Source: Sphaerospermopsis aphanizomenoides BCCUSP55 (GTDB lineage: Bacteria > Cyanobacteriota > Cyanobacteriia > Cyanobacteriales > Nostocaceae). From it: a DNA stretch of 64,000 nt. Of the stretch, positions 1-8,236 are shown piece by piece. The DNA lies in the NCBI RefSeq assembly GCF_001586785.1, contig NZ_LUFH02000014.1, positions 1 to 64,000 on the forward strand, written 5' to 3'. The notes below the pieces were generated by a model, which was not told the DNA's origin, did not search any database, and saw only the letters and a program-made list of their open reading frames with translations. Position 1 is the stretch's first letter. Each line of letters opens with the position of its first letter. The position numbers and the translations under genes were made by a program.

Positions 1-240
1 AATTAAATATATGTAAATATATGGCAAAAGCAAGCGGTCTATTTTTTTGCGGATATCTAGCTGATTATGATCTTTAACTGACAAAAAACCTGATACTAAA
101 AAGAATAATGGCACATGAAATGTCCACAAAAAAGAAAATTCCAACTTAGTAATTTCTGCATGACCATATACGATCAGAAAAATACCAATAGCTTTGACAT
201 AATCTATCCAAACATATCTTTGTAAATTTGTCTTGGTCAT
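1..240 (-). CDS. acyltransferase family 3 (OafA-like), 5' part only
   Basis: An open frame on the minus strand starts at the ATG ending at 240 and runs off the window edge, giving 80 residues. It opens MTKTNLQRYVWIDYVKAIGI, then has a hydrophobic stretch with a YGHAE motif and FFLVSGFL. This is the usual N-terminus of membrane acyltransferase-3 proteins, which transfer acyl groups to cell-surface sugars; the His in the first membrane segment is a conserved family residue. The rest of the gene lies outside the window, so substrate and length are unknown. It is followed on the same strand side by a small transporter gene at 293-625. Confidence 0.75.
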   Translation of the reverse strand, partial: MTKTNLQRYVWIDYVKAIGIFLIVYGHAEITKLEFSFLWTFHVPLFFLVSGFLSVKDHNQLDIRKKIDRLLLPYIYIYLI

Positions 241-292
241 AAAATATTAAAGTTTACTTATTAAGGTTTCCTAAAATCAATTATTTACATAC

Positions 293-625
293 CTATTTTT
301 TCAAGAGAATAGTCCAAATACCTGTTAATATCAATCCTATACCTATGCCGTGATTCATGGAAATTTTTTCTTGAAACAGCAAAGCACCAACAAATGTTGT
401 TGCTAAAATTGTCAATCCTATAACTACAGGGTAAGCAAAGGATAAATTAAATTTAGATAAAACTGCAATATAAAAAACCGTGCTGAGTCCGTAAGTTAAA
501 ATTCCTCCTATTAAATAAATGTTCAATGGATTTTGTCCTGACCCTAATTTTAATAAACTTTGGGCAATTGTGTTGAGCAGCACGGTAATTAAAATCAGAG
601 AAAATAAAATAAATTGGTTATTCAT
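293..625 (-). CDS. small DMT/SMR-type membrane transporter
   Basis: This is a 110-residue protein with four predicted hydrophobic segments (about residues 5-25, 35-55, 62-82 and 90-108). The first segment contains the TIAQSLLK pattern seen in SMR/EamA-like half-size transporters such as the ArnE/ArnF flippase type. The length matches the SMR family, whose members work as dimers. It lies between the acyltransferase start and the YqeG gene (5-bp gap), all on the minus strand, so co-transcription is plausible. Neighbouring envelope genes suggest a lipid-linked or small cationic substrate, but this is inference; the sequence does not identify the substrate. Confidence 0.7.
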   Translation of the reverse strand: MNNQFILFSLILITVLLNTIAQSLLKLGSGQNPLNIYLIGGILTYGLSTVFYIAVLSKFNLSFAYPVVIGLTILATTFVGALLFQEKISMNHGIGIGLILTGIWTILLKK

Positions 626-630
626 TGTGA

Positions 631-1221
631 TTATGAAATTTTGAATTGATTATACTCGTTATGGGCGGTAAATTTTCCCAGTTCAGTGTGATTTGGGTAG
701 GGTTTTTGTACCCATTTACCAGCTAGTTTTTCCCACCATCTTGGTGGATGGGGTAAGGTGGCAACTTGAATGCAGGAACACCCACATAGCCAAGCTCCTA
801 CAACATCTGTATGCAAACTATCACCAATGACTATGACTTGTTTGGGTTCTAACTGCATCTTGGCCATTGCTTGTTTGAATGATTTAGGAAAAGGTTTTTT
901 GGCTGGACTAATAGCGGGAATATTCAAACGTTCAGACCAATATTTGACTCGATAAATACGTTTACCGTTGGAGAGAATAAAAAAATTTAATCCTGCTAAT
1001 TTTGCCTGAATTAACCAATTTTCTGCTAAAGGTGATAGATAATGATCATCTTCGGAAATGATTGTGTTATCCAAATCCAAAATAATGCCTCTAATCCCTG
1101 ATTTCGTTAATGAGTTAATATCTATTTGCGCTAGTTTATATACTTGTGGTGATGATTGAAGATGCTTGTTTTTTAACGTTGTTTTCGATGTTTTGGGGAA
1201 TAAATTCTGAAAATTTATCAT
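631..1221 (-). CDS. YqeG-family HAD IIIA phosphatase
   Basis: A 196-residue soluble protein with HAD phosphatase motifs: DLDNT at residues 49-53 (nucleophile and acid/base Asp), SNGK at 84-87, a Lys pair near 108 followed by PFPK, and GDSLHTD at 133-139. The order and spacing fit the YqeG subfamily, whose best-known relatives dephosphorylate small phosphorylated lipids or metabolites such as phosphatidylglycerophosphate. The gene ends 5 bp before the small transporter and starts 42 bp after the prenyltransferase gene, so a minus-strand operon is likely. Function beyond phosphatase activity is inferred from family only. Confidence 0.85.
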   Translation of the reverse strand: MINFQNLFPKTSKTTLKNKHLQSSPQVYKLAQIDINSLTKSGIRGIILDLDNTIISEDDHYLSPLAENWLIQAKLAGLNFFILSNGKRIYRVKYWSERLNIPAISPAKKPFPKSFKQAMAKMQLEPKQVIVIGDSLHTDVVGAWLCGCSCIQVATLPHPPRWWEKLAGKWVQKPYPNHTELGKFTAHNEYNQFKIS

Positions 1222-1263
1222 TGAGCAATTCCTAAAATTTGACTATGCCAAAGTATTTCACCT

Positions 1264-2223
1264 TTACTGAATTATTCCTTTGTGTTTGCATAAGAGAATG
1301 AGAAAACAGGTGATAATCCAACTAATTACTGTCACCAGTATTGGTAAGTCTTTTAATAAAACTTCTTCTGGTCTTTCACTGCTATTGTTTTCTGGGTATT
1401 CAAGATTGTTGTCAGAATTATTTTCTACAGGGTCACTGATTAATTGATAGCGGAAAACACCGTATAACACAAATGGTAATGTTACCAACATCCAAGATGT
1501 TGACGCTCCTTTGAGGTTAGGTCCAGCACTCCACAGGGCGTAAGTAAGGACTGTACCAGTAGTGACTACGTTTTCCATCCGACTCAACAGGGATAAAGAG
1601 TAACGTCTAAGTACAGCACGGGGTTTTGTGCCTTTTAGTTGTGTCAAACGTAGTTCGGCTTTGCGTTTTTCTATACCTAAAAACAGTGCTAACATGGCTG
1701 TACACAGAACAAACCAAGGTGATAGTGTAATGCCTGTGGCTACACCTCCGGCTAAGGCACGTAAAATAAAGCCAGTGGCGATCGCACAGATATCCAGTAT
1801 TACCATCCGTTTCAACCGCAAATTATAAGCGACTTGCAGTAAGGCATAAGCTGTGATAGTTGCACCTAAGTAGGGCGATCGCCACCAGCTAATTGTCAAA
1901 CAACTACCTAATAACACCACCGCAGTTCCCAAAGCAACTGGAATACTTACTGATCCTGCCGCAATTGGCCGCTGACATTTGACGGGATGCTGCCGGTCGG
2001 CTTCTACATCTGCAATGTCATTAATTAAATAAAAACTACTTGAGGTCAAGCAAAAGATTACAAAAGCCATCACACTGCCAAAAAGTGTGGCTAAATTGAA
2101 GCTAAAAGCAAAAAGTGGTGCAGCAAAAACAACCAAGTTTTTTGTCCATTGTCGAGGACGTAAAGCCATTAAGTAAGGCCATTTCTGGTTTTTAGATCCT
2201 AGCTTTTGCGCTTTTGATTCCAT
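1264..2223 (-). CDS. UbiA-family prenyltransferase, decaprenyl-phosphate phosphoribosyltransferase-like
   Basis: A 319-residue integral membrane protein. LRPRQWTKN at residues 21-29 and the Asp-rich NDIADVEAD at 68-76 are the hallmarks of the UbiA branch that moves phosphoribosyl onto polyprenyl phosphate (the DPPR synthase group). A second Asp motif (LKRMVILD) lies near residue 140, and the rest is seven to nine hydrophobic segments. In actinobacteria the product feeds arabinan synthesis; the cyanobacterial role is not established, and a lipid-linked pentose for glycan synthesis is an inference. The start ATG at 2223 is the first in frame. An intergenic stretch of about 280 bp upstream shows no gene. 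Confidence 0.85.
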   Translation of the reverse strand: MESKAQKLGSKNQKWPYLMALRPRQWTKNLVVFAAPLFAFSFNLATLFGSVMAFVIFCLTSSSFYLINDIADVEADRQHPVKCQRPIAAGSVSIPVALGTAVVLLGSCLTISWWRSPYLGATITAYALLQVAYNLRLKRMVILDICAIATGFILRALAGGVATGITLSPWFVLCTAMLALFLGIEKRKAELRLTQLKGTKPRAVLRRYSLSLLSRMENVVTTGTVLTYALWSAGPNLKGASTSWMLVTLPFVLYGVFRYQLISDPVENNSDNNLEYPENNSSERPEEVLLKDLPILVTVISWIITCFLILLCKHKGIIQ

Positions 2224-2506
2224 AATCTGACCTTAGTTCGCTGTTAACTTTATGTTGTGTTGATTTTATTTAGTATAAATTTTGCATTTTCAATATAATA
2301 TACTACGAGAATCCTATGTGATTTTATGTTTTTTCCATGAAGAAATACAGTCCTCAGTACCGTGTACCAAGTGCTAAGTCTTAAATATTCCCTTCCGACT
2401 TCACAATTTTGTGAAAGTGGCTTCCCATCAGCCCTATTTTGAATCTGGGATGGATATTATTTGCTAGTATTTGTGATGCAAAAACATTGAAACAGGGTGA
2501 GTGTTA

Positions 2507-3493
2507 ATGTCTATGGCAACATCTACAATTGATGGTCAAGACGCTGCGGCTTTTCAAGCAGTGAGAGAAGGGGTTGCTGTATACGATCGCTCAAATTGGG
2601 GTATCATCCGTGTTGCTGATGATGACCGTCTGCGGTTTTTACACAATCAAAGTACCAACGATTTCCAATCTCTCAAACCAGGTGAAGGCTGTGATACTGT
2701 CATGGTGACATCCACAGCTAGGACAATTGATTTGGTGACTGGTTATGTTTTAGATGATGCTGTGCTGCTGTTGGTTTCACCTAATCGTCGTCAGTTTTTG
2801 CTGGAATGGTTAGACCGTTATATTTTCTTCGCGGATAAGGTGCAGTTGACCGATATCACAGAGGAAACTGCTAGTTTTCATCTCATCGGACCCGGTAGTG
2901 ATGCCATCATTGAACAACTGGGTGCTGGTTCACTCCTTGGTCAACCTTATGGATGTCATATTTTGGTAGATGGGTTAAGAATTGCGGTGGGTAGTGGTTT
3001 GGCTTTACCTGGATATACCTTAATTTTTCCTGCGACAGAAAAACAAAAAATTTGGCAGCAAATATTAAATCATGGGGCGTTAGAATTGAGCGATCGCACT
3101 TGGGAAACTTTACGAATTTTACAAGGTCGTCCCGCACCAGATTCAGAACTTACGGATGATTATAATCCTCTAGAAGTCGGTTTATGGCAAACAGTTTCCT
3201 TTAACAAAGGTTGTTACATCGGTCAAGAAACCATTGCCAGATTAAATACATATAAAGGTGTAAAACAATACCTGTGGGGAATTCGCCTGAATGCGCCGGT
3301 AGAACCAGGAAGCGTGATTACAATTGGAGATGAAAAAATCGGTAAACTGACCAGCTATACGGAAACACCTGATGGTCATTTTGGACTAGGTTACATTCGT
3401 TCTAAAGCAGGACATATAGGCTTAAAAGTGCAAGTAGGAACAACGGCAGGAGAAGTTGTTGCTGTGCCTTTTGTTTCCCACGAGTACCCGTAA
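2507..3493 (+). CDS. YgfZ/GcvT-domain folate-binding protein
   Basis: A soluble protein of about 328 residues with the diagnostic KGCYIGQET motif near residue 235. This motif contains the conserved Cys of YgfZ-type, GcvT-related folate-binding proteins. Such proteins assist assembly or repair of certain Fe-S enzymes and bind tetrahydrofolate. The N-terminal half has the GcvT-like barrel pattern (FLHNQSTND near residue 46). Three starts are possible: GTG 2501, ATG 2507 and ATG 2513. I chose 2507 as the first ATG, though no strong Shine-Dalgarno site decides it. The gene stands alone; directly after its stop begins a short tandem repeat. Confidence 0.88.
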   Translation: MSMATSTIDGQDAAAFQAVREGVAVYDRSNWGIIRVADDDRLRFLHNQSTNDFQSLKPGEGCDTVMVTSTARTIDLVTGYVLDDAVLLLVSPNRRQFLLEWLDRYIFFADKVQLTDITEETASFHLIGPGSDAIIEQLGAGSLLGQPYGCHILVDGLRIAVGSGLALPGYTLIFPATEKQKIWQQILNHGALELSDRTWETLRILQGRPAPDSELTDDYNPLEVGLWQTVSFNKGCYIGQETIARLNTYKGVKQYLWGIRLNAPVEPGSVITIGDEKIGKLTSYTETPDGHFGLGYIRSKAGHIGLKVQVGTTAGEVVAVPFVSHEYP

Positions 3494-3499
3494 CAGGCT

Positions 3500-3547
3500 A
3501 ATTGATAATTGATAATTGACAATTGATAATTGATAATTGACAATTGT
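3500..3547. repeat. short tandem repeat region (TAATTGA/AATTGAC type)
   Basis: Tandem heptamers of the type GATAATT/GACAATT run from just after the YgfZ-like stop codon. A second patch of the same type lies at 3830-3863. They flank the two copies of a duplicated segment described below and may have mediated the duplication. Short tandemly repeated repetitive sequences of this kind are common in heterocystous cyanobacteria. Confidence 0.85.
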
Positions 3548-3831
3548 TTCATTCCGGGTTTAAGACCTACAGGACTTACGCACAGGCTACGGAAAAACGA
3601 ACCACGAAGGCACGAAGAACACGAAGAAAAGAAAGTTTGAGAGGTATTTTGCGTAAGTCCTGACCTACTGTTTCCAAGGGGAAAAAGAAAAAAATTCCGA
3701 TTTCTCAATTCTGTTGAATGTCTATTATTTTATACCTGGGCAAAATTCATCTATCCAAGAAGGTAAACTGCGGGCGTTACTATCCGGTGACATCCTAGAA
3801 AATTCTGGGACAGGAATTGTAGTAAATTTCT
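3548..3831 (-). pseudogene. duplicated 3' fragment of the DUF5331-like gene
   Basis: The sequence here, apart from a 91-bp insertion at 3571-3661, repeats 3864-4046 with only a handful of substitutions. The second copy contains the last ~100 bp of the CDS ending at 3945 plus its downstream flank. The first copy lacks the rest of the gene: it breaks off in GTAAATTT at about 3831 and goes straight into tandem repeats. It is therefore a tail duplicate with no start and no protein function. Confidence 0.85.
3571..3661. mobile_element. 91-bp MITE with 12-bp inverted ends and 7-bp target duplication
   Basis: The insert begins AGGACTTACGCA and ends TGCGTAAGTCCT, a perfect 12-bp terminal inverted repeat. 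It is flanked on both sides by GACCTAC (3564-3570 and 3662-3668). The other copy of the duplicated segment has a single GACCTAC at 3882-3888 and no insert, giving an empty target site in the same window. It encodes no protein, so movement would need a transposase supplied from elsewhere. The interior contains a CACGAAGG/CACGAAGA-like purine-rich stretch. Confidence 0.92.
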
Positions 3832-3944
3832 AATTGATAATTGACAATTGACAATTGACAATTGTTTCATTCCAGGTTTAAGACCTACCATTTCCAAGGG
3901 GAAAAAGAAAAAAATTCCGATTTCTCAATTCTGTTGAATGTCTA

Positions 3945-4712
3945 TTATTTTATACCTGGGCAAAATTCATCTATCCAAGAAGGTAAACTGCGGGCATTAC
4001 TATCCGGTGACATCCTAGAAAATTCTGGGACAGGAATTGTAGTAAATTTACGGTTGTGATTAAGTTCTTTATTGTGAGTGGGAACTTCTGTAGTGATAGT
4101 GAGCGATCGCCCAGGTTTTACAACTTCAGGTCTGCGTAGTGTCTTGTCACTTCGTTTGGGTGTTTCGCCAATTTGAGAAAGGGGTTTGGCTGAAGAATGA
4201 TGATGCACTGGTGTAGCTACTGCAACTACGGAAACAGATTGGCGTTTTTGTTCCACATCTGGAGTAATTCTCAATAATACCTGTTTATTTTCCTGGGGTA
4301 GTGGGGAAGGTGACTGCTGTGATCCCACAGTTTTAACAGCAGAATCACAATCTCTTGGTGTTATGGGTATATTCTCCGGGAGAATCTTAGCAGGAGGCTT
4401 ACTGACTATTTGGTTCTTAGCCTGAGAACGCTCTAATTTTAATAATCGTAACTCCTCATCAGGATTAAAGTGAAGACCCAAAGCCACGACTATTTGATCA
4501 GGATTATTATTCAAATCTAAGATAAACGGAAGTATTTGCTTTAACTGAGGTTCTAAAACAGATAGAGTGGCCAAAATATAACCAGAAGAAGGTCGTCTGA
4601 CTCCATCATCATAGGAACGCCAAATTCGCATTTTGACTAGCCAAGAACGATTTTCTTCACAGTAACTTAACCACTTTAGTTTTAAAGATTGACGTAGCTG
4701 TTGAATATTCAT
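3945..4712 (-). CDS. DUF5331-like cyanobacterial protein of unknown function
   Basis: A 255-residue protein. Residues 1-95 are the conserved-looking part (MNIQQLRQSLKLKWLSYCEE, with RRPSSGYILATLSVLEPQ near residue 40). They resemble the cyanobacterial DUF5331 domain; I recognise the pattern but cannot confirm it. The remainder is low-complexity, Pro/Ser/Lys-rich and probably disordered, ending in a short conserved-looking tail (LPSWIDEFCPGIK). No catalytic motif is visible. The tail-coding region is duplicated downstream at 3548-3831. Function unknown. Confidence 0.7.
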   Translation of the reverse strand: MNIQQLRQSLKLKWLSYCEENRSWLVKMRIWRSYDDGVRRPSSGYILATLSVLEPQLKQILPFILDLNNNPDQIVVALGLHFNPDEELRLLKLERSQAKNQIVSKPPAKILPENIPITPRDCDSAVKTVGSQQSPSPLPQENKQVLLRITPDVEQKRQSVSVVAVATPVHHHSSAKPLSQIGETPKRSDKTLRRPEVVKPGRSLTITTEVPTHNKELNHNRKFTTIPVPEFSRMSPDSNARSLPSWIDEFCPGIK

Positions 4713-5443
4713 CAGTTACTTCACTTGAGTCAACAAGAAAGCAGTATACCAAACCTGAAGCGGGTTCATTCATCAGCTTTTTTACTTTGCTGTGTTGGTA
4801 AATTCAGGTTATTTCCAGGTGCAAGATTGATATAGAAATCAGGGAATAGGGAATAGGGAATAGGGAATAGGGAATAGGGGGATCTAAGGGACTTCCAAGA
4901 AATAAATTATCTCATCTTGTGGGATGGGCTTCTAGCCCGTAAGGGACAGGCAAGATGCCTACTTCACAAGAATTAATTGAATATTTTTATTTGGAAGTTC
5001 CTAAAACTTTTTGCTACTCAGAGGATGTTTTAAAACATCCTTTAAACAGAAGACGCGGGTGTATGGAAGTGAACCTCCTGATGAACCACCGGATTATTTA
5101 ATTTTGTAAAGTTTGATCTTCATGGTTATGGAGATATGCAGGTGGCTTAAATCAGCCTTACATCAGCTTTTGGGCAATTGTAACGGAATGTAAATGAATG
5201 TCCTGTTTTTGTCGCAGGGAGCTACAGAGATTAATATTTAGTAATTTTTTGTAATTGTAAGAAAAGTTTGGTTTTTTGAGTTGACATCTTCAGGTTTTTG
5301 TTTTATTCTGTTTTTATTGGCTCAATACAGCTATCAGAACCTTGAAAAGTTAATACTTGTTTTGATTGTCACATTGTTGTTTCAGTAGCTCGGTGCAGTC
5401 GCACTTTAAAAGCTAAATGTGACAAGGGTTTCATAAGTGTAGG
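4713..5443. other. intergenic region with tandem repeats and the CRISPR leader
   Basis: No convincing gene is present. Positions 4842-4880 hold a GGGAATA heptamer array. About 4918-4972 is a dispersed-repeat-like stretch with the imperfect hairpin GGGCTTCTAGCCC. The last ~300 bp (roughly 5100-5443) is AT-rich, lies next to the first, perfect CRISPR repeat, and is the likely leader with the array promoter. Leader polarity follows from the repeat orientation (ATTGAAAC at the 3' end) and the degenerate last repeat at the far end. Confidence 0.65.
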
Positions 5444-6427
5444 GTTTTTCATAACCATTTCCCCGCAAGGGGATTGAAACTAATATAACTTACTATCAAA
5501 GTAGTGTCAAGCATTTTAGTAAAATGTTTTTCATAACCATTTCCCCGCAAGGGGATTGAAACACTTCTGATAAATTTTGGGGACGATATTTGCTGACTAA
5601 GGACGTTTTTCATAACCATTTCCCCGCAAGGGGATTGAAACAAAAAATTGAATCTGTTTCCTGTACTTTCTTTTTGCTAAAAGTTTTTCATAACCATTTC
5701 CCCGCAAGGGGATTGAAACTCCTCACTACTAGCTAAATAATCTTCACCAACTAAAAGTTTTTCATAACCATTTCCCCGCAAGGGGATTGAAACCCGGTGA
5801 CAATATCGTGTAGCCAGTAGGGAAAACTTCTCTAACTGTTTTTCATAACCATTTCCCCGCAAGGGGATTGAAACCACACATCAGGGTGAACCACTGCTGA
5901 TAGTTTACGTCTACCAGAGTTTTTCATAACCATTTCCCCGCAAGGGGATTGAAACTATTATGTGCGGCATTATGCGGCGAAACCTGTACCTGATAATACT
6001 CTAGTTTTTCATAACCATTTCCCCGCAAGGGGATTGAAACTCTAACTCAACAAATGGTTTAGCTAAGTTAGTATCATTAATAGTTTTTCATAACCATTTC
6101 CCCGCAAGGGGATTGAAACGTCAACCTCACTATGACAGTAAGTTATGCGGCATGAAGTTTTTCATAACCATTTCCCCGCAAGGGGATTGAAACGGTAGAT
6201 CAACTTCATTCTGTTTAACTTGTAACTCCTGTGTTTTTCATAACCATTTCCCCGCAAGGGGATTGAAACACAGCGTCACCATAAATCTTATTTTCGTTTA
6301 AGTATTCTTCGTTTTTCATAACCATTTCCCCGCAAGGGGATTGAAACCAGAGTAAACCTTTTAGCGATTTGAGGCAATACATAGGGTGATGTTTTTCATA
6401 ACCATTTCCCCGCAAGGGGATTGAAAA
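5444..6427 (+). CRISPR. CRISPR array, 13 repeats of 37 bp, 12 spacers
   Basis: Each repeat begins GTTTTTCATAACC, has a CCCCGCAAGGGG hairpin core, and ends GGGGATTGAAAC. Repeat starts are 5444, 5526, 5605, 5683, 5757, 5838, 5919, 6004, 6083, 6157, 6233, 6311 and 6391. The first twelve appear identical; the thirteenth ends in A instead of C, marking it as the trailer end. Spacers are 37-48 bp and all different. The ATTGAAAC end is typical of cyanobacterial type I-D/III repeats. No cas gene is in the window, so processing must rely on proteins encoded elsewhere. Reading frames that cross the array are artefacts of the repeat. Confidence 0.98.
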
Positions 6428-6436
6428 CGAATTGCA

Positions 6437-6748
6437 TTAACTTTGCGAATGAAACCGAGGATAAAGCATCTGCTTAACTATTTGACCACCCAACAAATGT
6501 TTTTCCACCAGAAAAGGTACTTCTTGAGGTAAAACGCGACAATACCAGACCATATCTGGTAAAACAAGCACCATAGGTCCATTACCACATTGTCCTAAAC
6601 ACCCGCTAGGTTTAACAGTCACATCAGGAACAGGTAAAGCCTGAAAAGCAGCTAAAACTTCTACTGCACCTTGTTTTCTACAGGTACGATGTTGACACAC
6701 CTGCACACATTTAGGAGTATCTAACTCCTGTTCTGGGACATTTAACAT
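6437..6748 (-). CDS. (2Fe-2S) ferredoxin domain protein, thioredoxin-like fold
   Basis: A 103-residue protein with cysteines at 14, 18, 23, 50 and 54. The arrangement CxxxxC followed by CLGQCGNGP matches thioredoxin-like [2Fe-2S] ferredoxins, of the NuoE C-terminal type. Likely ligands are Cys18, 23, 50 and 54. It probably acts as a small soluble electron carrier; the partner cannot be read from the sequence. The stop lies only 10 bp from the last CRISPR repeat. The gene stands alone, with repeat-rich DNA upstream. Confidence 0.85.
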   Translation of the reverse strand: MLNVPEQELDTPKCVQVCQHRTCRKQGAVEVLAAFQALPVPDVTVKPSGCLGQCGNGPMVLVLPDMVWYCRVLPQEVPFLVEKHLLGGQIVKQMLYPRFHSQS

Positions 6749-6801
6749 TAATTGATGCCATTTCGACTATAAACGCCAGTTATCGAGAATTGACCGAAAA
6801 A

Positions 6802-6975
6802 ATTTTAGATTTTAGATTTTAGATTTTAGATTGAAATCAAAGTCTAAAATCTAAAAATAAGGTTTCAAGCCTCTCCATTTATGGAGAAAAATACAAATGT
6901 TTTTCGCCTTCAAGCCTCTTATTTAAAGGAGAGGAAAATCCAAAATCCAAAATCCAAAATCCAAAATCCAAAATT
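6802..6975. repeat. two short tandem repeat patches
   Basis: Positions 6802-6832 are TTTTAGA heptamers and 6935-6974 are AATCCAA heptamers, separated by a pair of similar TTCAAGCCTCT-containing segments (about 6864 and 6910). They lie in the 309-bp gap between the ferredoxin and the HTH-protein gene. No gene is seen in that gap. Confidence 0.8.
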
Positions 6976-7057
6976 GATTGACTCTGACTTGTCTCTCACT
7001 TTCCCGTTGGGTATTCATTGTATCAAATAACTAGGATTTAAGTTTAATCATGCTTAA

Positions 7058-8143
7058 TTACAATGCTTCTGGTGGGGAAATATCAGATCCAACACAGATA
7101 CCACTATGATTAGATTTGATACCTGGTTTGATGTTAACTTCTGTCTTTTGAGTTGAATGGCATAGTGATGAAGAAGTGGGAATAATCAATTGAGAATTTT
7201 GTAATGTGCCATTATTTGTTTGCTGAGACATAAAAGATAATCCTCCCAAAGCGCCAGCAACAAGGGCTGTATAACCTACATATAAATGTATGGGTCGAAT
7301 TTCTAAATTTAATCTTCCAGTTCCAGAAAAATTTTTGGCATGATACCAAGATGGTAAAACTGATTTAGTCTGGTTAGGTAAAGGTAAAGAGTTAGCTAAA
7401 AGTGTACCATTTAATCCTAAAGCATTTGCCATCACACGAATAAAACCACGAATCAAGATGTCTTCTGGTAATATTTCAAAATTAGCATTTTCGACTGCTT
7501 CCATCTGATGAACTGATATATGAGTGTAAATATTTAGTTTTTGCAGAGTTAATCCTTGAGATTCTCTTGCTTGTCTGAGTTGTTCACCAATTTTACGCAG
7601 ACTTTCTAACCTTTGTTCTGCTGCTAGTTGTGCTGCTAGTTGATTTTTAGAAAGTTTTTGACCTTTGGGAAGCCACTTAGTTGGTGTGTTTGTTTTTGGT
7701 TGATCTTCTCTGGTGGGATTTACTACTGAATGTGATTTAGATGTGAGTGGTAAATTGCTTTGTTGAGTTGCTGCTAATCCTGGTTCTAAAGTTGATGTAA
7801 TAGTATTTAAAACTGGTGAAGAATGGCTAGATGATTCTAGTTTTACTTCTGTTAATTCCGTGTCATCTTCCTTAAGATAGATATCTGTGGCTGTCTGCTG
7901 TTTTCGTGCAAATTGCTTAAATGCTAAAGTGATGGCTTCTCTACCTACAGCTTTAAATAAATTTGTGGCTTGTTCATCGGTTGCACCAACTAGCTTTTGT
8001 AAATTAGCTACAGCTAGGCGATAAACTTTACTGCGGTGTAGTTCAGATTCTATTTCTCTCAGTAGCGATCGCAATTCATCTTTACTAATTTGAATAGTAG
8101 AATTGCCGGGAATGTTGACGAAGTACGCAGATGCCATAGTCAT
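7058..8143 (-). CDS. RodZ-like HTH membrane protein (cyanobacterial type)
   Basis: Starting at ATG 8143 (preceded by CTGGAG 11 bp upstream) the protein has about 361 residues; the frame stays open up to an ATG at 8236. The first ~120 residues are a conserved-looking alpha-helical domain, followed by a Ser/Thr/Pro-rich linker. Then comes a HTH_25-type domain (IGEQLRQARESQGLTLQKL, with EDILIRGFIRVMANALGL), the fold found at the RodZ N-terminus. After it is one hydrophobic segment (LYVGYTALVAGALGGLSFM) and a short tail. RodZ-like proteins link MreB and the cell wall; here the extra N-terminal domain makes the exact role uncertain. The gene at 9029 encodes a second RodZ-type protein. Confidence 0.75.
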   Translation of the reverse strand: MTMASAYFVNIPGNSTIQISKDELRSLLREIESELHRSKVYRLAVANLQKLVGATDEQATNLFKAVGREAITLAFKQFARKQQTATDIYLKEDDTELTEVKLESSSHSSPVLNTITSTLEPGLAATQQSNLPLTSKSHSVVNPTREDQPKTNTPTKWLPKGQKLSKNQLAAQLAAEQRLESLRKIGEQLRQARESQGLTLQKLNIYTHISVHQMEAVENANFEILPEDILIRGFIRVMANALGLNGTLLANSLPLPNQTKSVLPSWYHAKNFSGTGRLNLEIRPIHLYVGYTALVAGALGGLSFMSQQTNNGTLQNSQLIIPTSSSLCHSTQKTEVNIKPGIKSNHSGICVGSDISPPEAL

Positions 8144-8236
8144 AATCTTAGTTTCTCCAGGTGCTAGAGGAAAAGTGATTTTACCTGTGTCATTTCTTCT
8201 AGAGTTAATTGTGACATCCGGACTTTCAAGTATCAT

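Noticed and set aside
3862..4059. Plus-strand frame of 65 codons
   Set aside because: It is antisense to the tail of the DUF5331-like gene and duplicated with it.
5449..6415. Three minus-strand open frames of 64-66 codons across the CRISPR array
   Set aside because: They repeat the same peptide once per CRISPR repeat; they are read-through of the repeat units, not genes.
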